The notes below the pieces were generated by a model. It did not search any database and was not told the DNA's origin. It saw only the letters and a list, made by a program, of their open reading frames with translations. A stretch of DNA of 64,000 bases from Branchipolynoe longqiensis (Eukaryota > Annelida > Polychaeta > Phyllodocida > Polynoidae): positions 175,095,047-175,159,046 of the forward strand of contig CM059186.1 in the NCBI GenBank assembly GCA_030323885.1, read 5' to 3'. Both the position numbers and the translations under genes were made by a program. Shown here piece after piece: positions 55,776 through 64,000 of the stretch; position 1 is the first letter of the stretch, and the number at the start of each line of letters is the position of its first letter.

Positions 55776-56795
55776 AGTAAACCTTGTTTTATTTAACAAC
55801 ACCTCTAGATTTGCATATCATCGACTATTGTAAGTCAAACATATGGGCCCGTATGCATGGAGCAGTGTTAGCGGTGTGTGGTGTTATCGCTCTAACACAG
55901 GGTAGCTAACACCAGTTATCAGCGTCGTCGAGAACTATGTCAAGCCGTATGCATGGGCGCTTAAACGGTGAGTGTTAGCTCAACGTGAATTAATTTATTC
56001 ATTATGGAAATTTCTCTGAGCCTATTGCCGGCGAGCACCTGGTTGGGCCTAATATAATACCCACCGGGAACCAGCGCGCTTGTTACTGAGGCGGCGGCGG
56101 CGATTTGTTTACTTTACATTCGTCGATTTGACAATATGAATAACGCCGCCAATGCTGCGGCTACATTAATATCGGTTCGAATTTAGGGTTAAATTGATAA
56201 GATTTCACTTATTGCGTGTGTAATTCTGTTAAATATGATCGCATTGAATAGATTTGGGCCTAATATATTGCCGCCGATTCGGCGGCGACGGCGGTGGCCA
56301 TGTTTATTTGACGTTGGACAGTATGGATATCGACGTCGCAGCGGCGGCGGCGATTTGTTTACTTTACACTCGTCGATTCGAAAATATTAATATCGTGGCA
56401 GTTACAGCATCAGCGTTAAATTGATCAAATTTCACTTATTGCGTATGTAATTCTGTTAAATATGATAGCATTGAGTAGATTTGGGTTCCATCCTGACACT
56501 AACCTAACACTAACACCGCTGTAAACCTGCTATGAGCAGAGTTAGAATTTCCGAGCATATGAACTTTTCAGCGCTAAACCAGAAATCCCGCCATAGATGC
56601 GGTTTGGCTCGCTAACACCGCTCCATGCATACGGGCCCAGGACATTTTGACATATTTCTTTGGAGGGAACCCACTGCCGCCACAGAGGCTACTCTTTCTG
56701 ATAATTATATTTATACGCACTTTCCCACAGAGAGGACAGCACATATCACAGCCTTTGAAGAACCAGTTGTGGACCACTGGTTACAATATTTCCGC
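55776..56795 (-). mobile_element. Molluscan-type SINE (type M) split by a fold-back element
   Basis: 55776-55854 (tail and CATATGTTTGACTTACAATAG reversed) and 56639-56795 (body to CCACTGGTTACAATATTTCC) are one reversed SINE. The insert at 55855-56638 lies within CATATGG-TCATTCTGACAT. Confidence 0.85.
55855..56638. mobile_element. Fold-back element, GGGCCCGTATGCATGGAGC ends (family K)
   Basis: GGGCCCGTATGCATGGAGC and GTGTTAGCG at the left pair with GCTAACACCGCTCCATGC and ATACGGGCCC at the right (about 28 bp, one mismatch). The interior is a tandem pair of a ~250-bp unit (GGCGGCGATTTGTTTACTTT, TTCACTTATTGCG, GTAATTCTGTTAAATATGAT) shared with 26152-26897. A TGG/AGG flank suggests a 3-bp duplication. 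Confidence 0.85.
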
Positions 56796-56927
56796 ACCGA
56801 GCCCAGATGGTGCAGTTTCTGACCCTAGATGACCCCCCCCCCCCCCACCCCACCCCACCGGCCGAATTAGGGCTATGTTACTCTTGTAACCGTTTCTATC
56901 GGTCAACAGTAACCGTACACGGTGACA

Positions 56928-57206
56928 AATTCGGTAGAGCACAGGCTTCCCGTGTGGAAGGTCGGGAGTTCGATTCCCGGTTGAGTCAAACCAATGACTT
57001 ACAAAATTGGTACTTGTCGTTTCCTAGTCTGGCGCTCAGCATTACTAGGATAGGGCAAGAAGGACTGGTTGGTTCAGTATCAGGATAATGTGAATGAGTG
57101 GGGAATTGGGTCATGGTGCTGGCGGCTTAGTCTCCCAGTGGGGCAGTACTATATAGTCACCATGAGTACACACTGTCACAAGTTGGTACACGTCTTGATA
57201 TGACCG
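56928..57206 (+). mobile_element. SINE type A, AGAGCACAGGCTTCC head subfamily
   Basis: AATTCGGTAGAGCACAGGC, B box GAGTTCGATTCCCGG, then the standard body to CACGTCTTGATATGACC. The last ~30 bp are missing. Confidence 0.87.
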
Positions 57207-57211
57207 GAGCA

Positions 57212-57425
57212 GGGTAATACTGACAGTGCTAGTTTACAAGTAATAATAGTGACAGTACTAGTTGGCAATTGGCAGTAGTAACAGGACGAGTTGACAACTG
57301 GTATTGTTGAGAGTGTTAGTTCGCAAATGGTCATAATGATAGTGTTAGTTGGTAATTGGTAATAATGACAGTGCTAACTGGCAACAGTGACAGTGTTAGT
57401 TGATAACAGGTAATACTGACTTCTT
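57212..57425. repeat. ~36-bp tandem array (GGTAATAATGACAGTGCTAG)
   Basis: About six irregular units of TAATA.TGACAGTG, CTAGTTGGCAATTGG. It starts where the SINE at 56928 loses its 3' end. Confidence 0.8.
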
Positions 57426-57475
57426 AGCTTAATTTAGGCGATCCTTAAGAATATATATATATATATATATATATA

Positions 57476-57838
57476 CAGTGAAACCTCTCTGACCGACCAC
57501 CTCCACAGATCTACCACTCCCCTATATCGATCGCTTTATTTGGGTCCCAACAGTAGCATTGTAAGGATTCTAATTCCCTGAACCGACCACCTCCCTAAAT
57601 GGCCCACTTTAAAGTCGATTTAGAGCGGTTTTACTCTCTCTCTCTATATATATAAATGCATATACTTATATATGTATAAATAAAGTAAAACCGACCCCCT
57701 CCGCAAATCGACCAATCCCTATATCGATCGCTTTGTATGGGTCGCAAACCATCGCCCATATTAACGATTTTGTTAACCTCCCCAAATGGACTATTTAAAG
57801 TCGGTACCATGGTCGGTCAATTTAGAGAGGTTTTAAGG
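57476..57838. mobile_element. Two adjacent pogo/Tigger-like MITEs (family P)
   Basis: 57476-57635 (CAGTGAAACCTCTCTGACCG to AGAGCGGTTTTACT) and 57684-57838 (AGTAAAACCGACCCCCTCCG to AGAGAGGTTTTA). Both are in the same orientation and separated by TA-rich microsatellite. The second is more diverged. Confidence 0.83.
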
Positions 57839-57860
57839 TATATGCATATAGATATGTATA

Positions 57861-58114
57861 TGAACTGTCTCAAAAGGTGCTAAGCAATATGGGACAAAAC
57901 TTTGTCCATTGAAACGATCAACATACTATCTGCTTATGCATTCGCTCAGGACAAACTGATTTGTTTTTTACATGGTTTTTCATAATCCCAATAGAATACA
58001 TATTCATTTGAAGCAAATGTCCATGTGTTATCAGTGTAACCGTTTCTGTGCTGATTTGTGTCAATCGTTACAATGGACAAAACAAGAAGAGTTATCACCT
58101 TTTGAGACAGGCTC
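57861..58114. mobile_element. TA-flanked MITE (family G), complete
   Basis: TGAACTGTCTCAAAAGGTGC to ACCTTTTGAGACAGGCTCA, 254 bp, TA on both sides (57859-57860, 58115-58116). Non-coding. Confidence 0.92.
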
Positions 58115-58367
58115 ATATATGTAAATATACACATGCATATATATACACATCACATTTTGGTGAAAATGGGGTGATGTTGGCCTAGGCTATGCACACTTAT
58201 AAGGGCAACATACGTAGTTTCCCATCTGCCCTGATGAGCGCATTGTTACTCGGTGTACCAGACAGAGGGGTGGATGATGCGGGATCAGCAGGCAGTGGAT
58301 TAAGACTTAGCCGCAGATCACGAGCCACAGAAGACTATTGTGCAGGCACTGTTTACAAAGAGCAAGG

Positions 58368-58836
58368 CCCGGTGTGGCGGTTTCAGCGTGTTCCCGTGCT
58401 CAGACGTGTACCTCGCTTCTGCGCATGCATCAGAATCTAAAAACCATGGCCGTAATCGATTAACACTACCCGGGCGACTCGGGTCATCCCAGTCGTCAGA
58501 ATTTCAAATAGAACACGGCGAGTGGAGTCGACAAATACACGTTCCGTGTGCAAAAAAAGAAGAACTTAGATTAATTAAATGGAAATATAGGTAGACTAGG
58601 CCATCATAAAATACTTTAAATCCTATTTTGCTGTAGTTTTATCGGTTATTTAAAAAAAAAGAAAAAATTGTTCACCCGAGCGCAGAGAAGCGTATTCGAT
58701 TATTCGACCCGAGTTTGTAGTATGTGCGCATGCGCCAATAGTGTCTCGGGTGACCCGAGTTGATGCGAAATCCGTGCATGCGCAGAAGCAACGGGACACG
58801 GCTGAGCACGGGAACAAGCTGAAACCGCCACACCGG
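58368..58836. mobile_element. Fold-back element, CCCGGTGTGGCGGTTTCAGC arms
   Basis: The arms pair for about 65 bp: the left CCGGTGTGGCGGTTTCAGC ... GTTCCCGTGCTCAG ... TTCTGCGCATGCAT, and its complement at 58772-58836. The interior repeats ACCCGAG / CTCGGGT words and has an NRF1-like TGCGCATGCGCC near 58725. Outer bases resemble the 27333 element (CCGGTGTGGC.G). Confidence 0.82.
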
Positions 58837-59606
58837 TGTAGCAGGGCAGGCCGGTCGTCAGCAATATGCCTCTCGCGTTCTCTGTGGAGCGTCTACCGAT
58901 GCGAAGCCTACAACACCCATCACACCAAAGTAGTTCTCACTACGTTCTTGAAAATGTTGCTGAATGGGCTCACACTGTGTGCGAACAGGATAGACATAGT
59001 AGAAACTTATTACGGTCTGGTTATGAATGAAATGGATGGGCTAGAATGGAATGGTGCTTCAGAACTTTGAGTATGCCCAAAATTGTCTTGCAGCCACGTT
59101 CTACGCCGACCACAACCCGTTTTAGAATGGGGTTGCATGGTTTGAGAACTAGTTTGGTGTGATGGGGGTGTAAAGCTGAGCAGTGTAAAGCTGAGCTTCC
59201 ATTAGCATACATGTATTCGCGCATGTGAAGCAACAGGCGTAATGTGATGCACACATACACACATCGAAACGATGGTTAGCCCATGTTAGTGTCTCAAAGT
59301 CATCAAGCCGAGATACCATCAATGCAGAGTGCGTCATGCCGTACGCGCTGTGCCACATGCGTCATGCGTAGGCAATGTGATTGTTTTTTGTGTGTAAGAT
59401 AACATATAGCCTACACACCTGCCAAGTGCCAGTGGCTGTGCTTTTCTCCCTTTGCGGAAAAGTGAGTAAAGCACTATCACAAATTGATGGACATACTGTT
59501 ATCACCTCAGATGTTGTTAGGAGTTAAAACCTCACTCCTTCATTGAAATACATGGAGAATGCTGAGATTCAATGTTACGATGTACGCACACGCCCACTTC
59601 GACCCC
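58837..59606. other. Unassigned, with a SINE 3' scrap
   Basis: 59468-59530 (ATCACAAATTGATGG to TCAGATGTTGTTAGGAG) resembles the type-A SINE 3' end. The remainder is not recognised. Confidence 0.4.
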
Positions 59607-59838
59607 TGCGATACCATGGGTTCGAACCCTAGTTGAGTCAAACCAATGACTTAAAAATTGGTACTTGTCACTTCTTAGCTAGGCGCTCGGCATTATTAGG
59701 ATAGCGCAAGGACTGGTTGGCTCAGTGTCGGGATAATGAGACTAAGTGGGATATCAGGTCATGGTGCTGGCAGACTGGTCTCCCAGTAGGACAGTGCTAT
59801 AAAATCCACATGAGTGTGCACTGTCACAGGTCGGTCCC
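59607..59838 (+). mobile_element. SINE type A, 3'-truncated
   Basis: CATGGGTTCGAACCCTAGTTG (B box), then standard body to GTGCACTGTCACAGGTCGG. 59839-60085 is unassigned. Confidence 0.85.
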
Positions 59839-60085
59839 CTATGGTAGGAGCAGTTCCTATGTTTTGCAGCACTCGCTTTGTTAATTGCTCACACTACTGG
59901 GTTGGAGCGCCTTGGGCACCAGCTCACTGCTTCCAACACAGGGGGATAATGACTCACAGGAGGGCAGGCTCCCCTAATATCTTCCTCACTTGTGCAGGAT
60001 TTTGACTTAATAAAACGCAAGGGCCTTTTAAAGAGGGTCCAGTCAGAGAAAGCTCAACCAAACTAATTTATAGTCTTCTCATTAC

Positions 60086-60373
60086 GTCATCATCATCATC
60101 ATGCTGTCAGTCGCGATGCGACAAAGACTGCTTTCATTACTTGACTGCCGATCTCCATTTAGCTATGTGCTGTGAGAGTGATGTCTATGAGTCAGTCTTA
60201 ATGTCTCTCAGCTTCAGGTTTCTCTTGATGGTGTTTCATGAAAGCTGCCTACAAAAGTGTTGAAGTGCTGCTGGCTTTTGCAAGTTACGAGCGGCACTCT
60301 CTCGGGGAGCAAATAGAGGTTTCACACCAGCAAGAACATGTCCAGACAGGCGCAAAACTATTTGTCCCTGCAA
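60086..60373 (-). mobile_element. RTE-tailed retroposon with longer RTE part
   Basis: Reversed, it has the module end GCAGCTTTCATGAAA joined to CACCATCAAGAGAAACC, so about 150 bp of RTE ORF end are included (compare 6796-6891). The RTE 3' end and (GAT)n follow. The 5' part of the module is missing beyond TTGTCCCTGCA. Confidence 0.85.
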
Positions 60374-60939
60374 TTGGTGAAAATGGGGTTATGCTGATTA
60401 CGTAATAGATCAATAATATGCCAAATTGCCGTGTAGTTTGAGGCAGGCTTTGACATTTCTCAACCATACCTAACCAACCCACGGAATATATCAGTGTATC
60501 AAACACAAACATGTTGCTGACCTTGTATTGAAGCTGCCGCACATTTATTTCAATGGACATCAACGCATGCGACACCGGTGCATACATGCAAAGGAAGCAC
60601 CACTCTCCACTCTCCCATGCACACTTGTAGCTGTCAACTGCCTCCCTCCCCCACACGCATAATACTACAGCACACATGAATGTTTGGAGAGTGACGTCCA
60701 GACGCACCCCTCACTTGGCAAAAGATGAAAGATGAAAACATTTTAAGCGCCATTGTCACTCGGTCTGTGTGTTCCAAGAGGGGGTCGGTGTTTACTTTAA
60801 CCCTGACTGCTTTATCCTTGTGTCGCCCCCCCCCCCCGGCACCCCTCAGCCCCCCCCCCCTCCCGCCCTGTCCTCCCACTCCCCTCATCTAAGTCTCACC
60901 GTATCACCCTGCTTTCACCCCGAAACACCGGGCTGTGCT
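60374..60939. other. Unassigned, with C runs
   Basis: C runs at 60828-60837 and 60851-60860 in a C-rich stretch (60820-60890). No supported gene. Confidence 0.45.
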
Positions 60940-61018
60940 CATCAATCCATCTAGATCCACATCCCCGTCTGTCTTTGTACTGATTCACTAACAAAATTCA
61001 TAACAAACAACCATAAGT

Positions 61019-61638
61019 GACCAGACGGGTTGGCCAAAGGAGTTGAGCGAGCGTCCGTTTCCCGTTTTGGGTTTGTTTGTTGTTGTTTTACGTCCTAGCA
61101 ATATCAGGACAGGTACCGACTTGTAACAGTGCGCACTCATGGCGACTTTATAGTGCTGCCCCACTGGGACACCAGGCTGCCAGCAACATGACGTGATATG
61201 TCACATTATCCTGACACTGAGCTAACCAGTCCTTGACCTATCCTAATAATGCCGAGCACCAGGCTAGGAAGCGACAAGTATCAATTGTTAAGTCATTGTT
61301 TTGACTCGACCAGGATTCGAACCCACAAACTCCCGTTTTTGGTAGATCGTGGGATTGGAACCCACAGGTTTGATGGGTCAAGTCAAATCAATGATTTAAA
61401 AATTGATACTTTTCGCTTCCTAGCCAGGCGCTCAACATCATTAGTATAGGGCAATGGATACTTGGCTCAGTGTCAAGATAATGTGACTGAGTGGGATATC
61501 AGGTCATGGTGCTGACAGCCTGGTCTACCAGTGGGGCAGCACTATGAACTCACCATTAGTGCCCACTGTAACAAGTCGGTTCCATGCTGGTATGACCTTA
61601 GATACTGCAAGGACGTGAAACTCCAACAACCAACCAAC
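61019..61638 (+). mobile_element. SINE type A with a second SINE inserted in its head
   Basis: Outer copy: TGACCAGACGGGTTGGCC ... CCCGTTTTGG (to 61070), resuming GGTAGATCGTGGGATTGG and ending ACGTGAAACTCCAACAACC. The inner copy is reversed. Confidence 0.9.
61071..61331 (-). mobile_element. SINE type A, 5'-truncated, nested, with target duplication
   Basis: CCCGTTTTGG at 61061-61070 and CCCGTTTTTGG at 61332-61342 flank it. The inner copy begins (reversed) with its TTTGTTTGTTGTTG tail and stops in the B-box region. This is typical LINE-style 5' truncation. Confidence 0.9.
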
Positions 61639-61717
61639 TATCATCAATCCATCTAGATCCACATCACGTTCTGTCTTTGTACAGATTCACTCACCAAATT
61701 CACAACAAACAACAAAG

Positions 61718-62048
61718 AGTAATTAGTCAAACAGCAAGTGGACGATGTATACACGATAAACACCGAAAGCACGGTATCTAAACATAGCAAGACACAATGA
61801 AAGCTAAGCACGGTGAACGGAGTAAGCATGGTAAGCATAACAGGATGGCTATTATTGTAGAATTCCTGATATTTTGTAAACCAATAGAATTTCTAAATTG
61901 GTCATTTAATTTGAGAGATTTGTCTCACTAGAGAGTGAAAATAGCATGCGGAGTAAAGGCAGTAATCGCTAAGAATCAGGGTGGTTGGAACAATAATGTA
62001 AGGACAGTAGGCACCTTTGTTTATATCTTAAAGATATGTATATATATA

Positions 62049-62101
<53 letters not shown>
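61718..62101. repeat. Unassigned sequence followed by a (TA)n microsatellite
   Basis: (TA)n at 62050-62101. GGTAAGCATGG-like short words near 61800. Nothing else recognised. Confidence 0.6.
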
Positions 62102-62103
<2 letters not shown>

Positions 62104-62370
62104 ACAGGGCAAGGACTGGTTAGCTCAGTGTCAGGATAATGTGACTGAGTGGGATATTGGGTCATGGTGTCGGTGCCCTGATTTCCCAGTGGGGCAGCAC
62201 TATAAAGTCGCCATGAGTGGGCACTGTAACAAGTCGGTACCCATGCTGATATGACCTTAGATGTTTCCAGGATGTAAAACTCCAAGGTGCTAACTTGTGA
62301 CAGTGCGCACTCAATGCGTCTTTACCGTACTGCCCTATGGGAGACCAGATCCCCAGCACCATGACTGGAT
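62102..62370 (+). mobile_element. SINE type A 3' half, then a reversed SINE fragment
   Basis: 62102-62286 runs from GGACAGGGCAAGGACTGG to AGGATGTAAAACTCCAA. 62287-62368 is a reversed middle fragment (ACTTGTGACAGTGCGCAC to CCAGCACCATGACTGG). Confidence 0.82.
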
Positions 62371-62394
62371 AAGAGTATATTTTATGTATATATA

Positions 62395-62701
62395 CAGATG
62401 AACCTCGATCCAACGGACTATTACGGGGGAGCAGTTGTCCGTTAAAGCTGTTTGTCCGTTGCAGCGACGAAATTGCTTTATCTGTAGGTGCCATAGTGAT
62501 AATGTGGAAAACAGGGGACCAAACACGTAAACAACACGTCCCAAGTCGGTACCCGTCCTTATATGACCTTAGATGTTGCTAGGAGATACAGATTAGTCAA
62601 GTAAGGTACTTATTTGGACTGCTGGAAACTAGCCAAAGTAACACCACTCCACAAGGATTGTGTCCGTTGGATCTGGAATCCGTTGCATCGAGGTTCATCT
62701 G
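62395..62701. mobile_element. TA-flanked MITE, CAGATGAACCTCGATCCAACG ends (family R)
   Basis: CAGATGAACCTCGATCCAAC at the left and GCATCGAGGTTCATCTG at the right, TA flanks, with internal TTGTCCGTT words. The CAG...CTG ends and TA target are as in pogo/Tigger elements. A type-A SINE 3' scrap lies inside at 62541-62586. Confidence 0.82.
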
Positions 62702-63150
62702 TATATATATATAGATATATATACACATAATTAGATATCATGTTTGCGTCTAAAAACCAGGTCCTATCCAGACATGCCAAAGAGGACCCATGGTCTATGC
62801 CTGCCTTCGGGCTCAAGGGGCACTTATTACAAACACTATGGGCGAAGTAATGGTTCATCATAATCTCCGAAAGGAATATATTAGACGCGACAAAGAACCC
62901 TGTCCTGGAGAGCCTACTTCAGTTGGGAGTTGTCGTGAAAAAGTCTGATATGGCATTATCTGAACGATGGCCAACATGAAAAGCATTTATTAGACATGGG
63001 CCTGCCGACACACCTACTTGTGTAACTCCCCGAAAGTGGTTCGTGTCACACTTCTGTGTCGAACTGAGAGCTCTGAAGGGCTCAGTAACTATGTACATAT
63101 ATCTAAGCCTCTACACAATTTCACATAGGCCTCGATTTGGTTTTATTCCT
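62702..63150. other. Unassigned stretch
   Basis: No supported feature. Confidence 0.4.
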
Positions 63151-63443
63151 TTGGTTGGTTTGTTGTTGGAGTTGTACGTCCTGGCAACATCTAAGGTCAT
63201 ATCAGGACGAGTACCAGCTTGTGACAGTGCGCACTCATGGTGACTTTATAGTGCTGCCGCACTGGGATTAGAGACCAGGCCACCAGCACCATGACTGTGT
63301 GTTTGACTCAGTCATATTATCCCAACACTGAGCCAACCAGTCCTTGTCCTATCCTAATAATGCCAAGCGCCTGGCTAGGAAGGGGCAATTGTATCGATGT
63401 TTAAGTCATTGCTTTGACTCGACCAGGGTTCGAACCCGTGGGT
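63151..63443 (-). mobile_element. SINE type A, head cut at the minisatellite
   Basis: Reversed from GGTTTGTTGTTGGAGTTGTACG to GGGTTCGAACCCGTGGG. The rest of the tRNA-like head is replaced by the GAGAACAAC array. Confidence 0.88.
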
Positions 63444-63846
63444 GGAGAAGATGGAGGATAAGAAGCACAAGAACAACATGAACAACAAGAACAACGAGTA
63501 CAACAAGAACAACAATAACAACCAGACCAACGAGAACAACGAGGACAACGAGAACAACGAGCACAACGAGAACAACGAGAACAACGAGAACAACGAGAAC
63601 AATGAGAACAACGAGACCAACAAGAACAACGAGAACAAGAACAACAACAACACCAACAACAACGAGAAGAACGAGAAGAACGAGAAGAACGAGAAGAACG
63701 AGAACAACGAGAACAACGAGAACAATGAGAACAACGAGAACAACGAGAACAATGAGAACAACGAGAACAACGAGAACAACGAGAACAACGAGAACAACGA
63801 GAACAACGAGAACAACGAGAACAACGAGAACAACGAGAACAACAAG
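63444..63846. repeat. (GAGAACAAC)n minisatellite
   Basis: About 400 bp of 9-bp GAGAACAAC and 6-bp GAGAAC/AACAAC variants. All six frames remain open because the unit is a multiple of three without stops, so the Asn/Glu, Thr/Arg and Leu/Phe/Val-rich frames are not evidence of a gene. Confidence 0.95.
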
Positions 63847-64000
63847 AAAACTGCCCACATAACATCTGACGTCTGTGATACGCCAACGACTTTCTCCGCC
63901 CACGCTTCGACGTGTTCGACGCCAAATGTCAACATGGCCGGGGTTAGAAGCAGGAAGGTTTAACAAAGGGCCGGCCCGTGGGGAGCATTGTGTCACCCCA
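63847..64000. other. Unassigned right edge
   Basis: No recognised feature in the last 154 bp. Confidence 0.4.

Larger units (their letters stand above)
60940..61713. repeat. 72-bp direct repeats bracketing a SINE nest
   Basis: 60940-61011 and 61642-61713 both run CATCAATCCATCTAGATCC to AACAAACAAC and differ at about 7 of 72 positions. They lie within a few bases of the two ends of the SINE at 61019-61638. Confidence 0.88.

Noticed and set aside
58189..59070. ORFs of 83-109 codons around the 58368 element
   Set aside because: They cross the inverted arms of a TIR element and have no recognisable protein content.
63375..63996. 170-196-codon frames on both strands (Asn/Glu, Leu/Phe, Cys/Ser-rich)
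   Set aside because: All come from the GAGAACAAC minisatellite, whose unit is a multiple of three without stop codons.

Overview
Eukaryotic, animal DNA, most likely from a mollusc. The strongest clue is a tRNA-headed SINE (complete copy 37525-37851, partial copies at 51911 and 55776). Its body, with the phrases GTGCATATAAAAGACCCCTTG and GACATCCAATAGCCGATGATA, I recognise from memory as common in gastropod and bivalve genomes. CR1/L2-like and RTE-like LINE debris, long TIR elements and one bHLH gene of the delilah type also fit a lophotrochozoan. I could not run a database search, so the species is not assigned.

Only one convincing protein-coding gene is present: a single-exon bHLH transcription factor on the minus strand (13268-14449), with a GC-rich leader and a TATA-like box near 15130. 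A purine-rich (minus strand) tract of about 600 bp lies beyond it. The rest is a repeat landscape in which few stretches of 300 bp lack a recognisable repeat.

Layout. 1-1770: short-motif arrays. 2716-12200: MITEs, two LINE pseudogenes, fold-back elements, and an 80-bp tandem array. 12756-15800: the bHLH locus. 16000-25000: pogo-like MITEs, a fold-back element built of ACGTT words, a 50-bp array interrupted by a SINE, and TTAA-flanked MITEs. 25750-31740: SINEs and several fold-back elements. 31740-44000: SINEs, MITEs, a TATA-to-AATAAA unit, a 110-bp array, and an RTE pseudogene. 44590-58840: nested SINEs, MITEs and large fold-back elements. 59600-64000: nested SINEs and a GAGAACAAC array at the right edge.

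The most unusual theme is a set of at least a dozen fold-back (terminal inverted repeat) elements. They have short, conserved outer ends. Five carry the core CCC.GTCACA. The interiors are filled with a short word private to each element: ACGTT, GGCGCGTTATT, CCGGACCACC, GTACGCTAGA, GAATGC, AATCGATT or AAATCGCAAACCCC. Several are flanked by TTAA. In some cases insertion into an older repeat allows the empty site to be read directly. A second theme is a retroposon in which one constant 5' module is joined to different points of the same RTE-like LINE. One copy has a perfect 9-bp target duplication.

The window is therefore a gene-poor interval around a developmental regulator, with layered transposon insertions. 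No operon, CRISPR array, phage or viral gene was seen.
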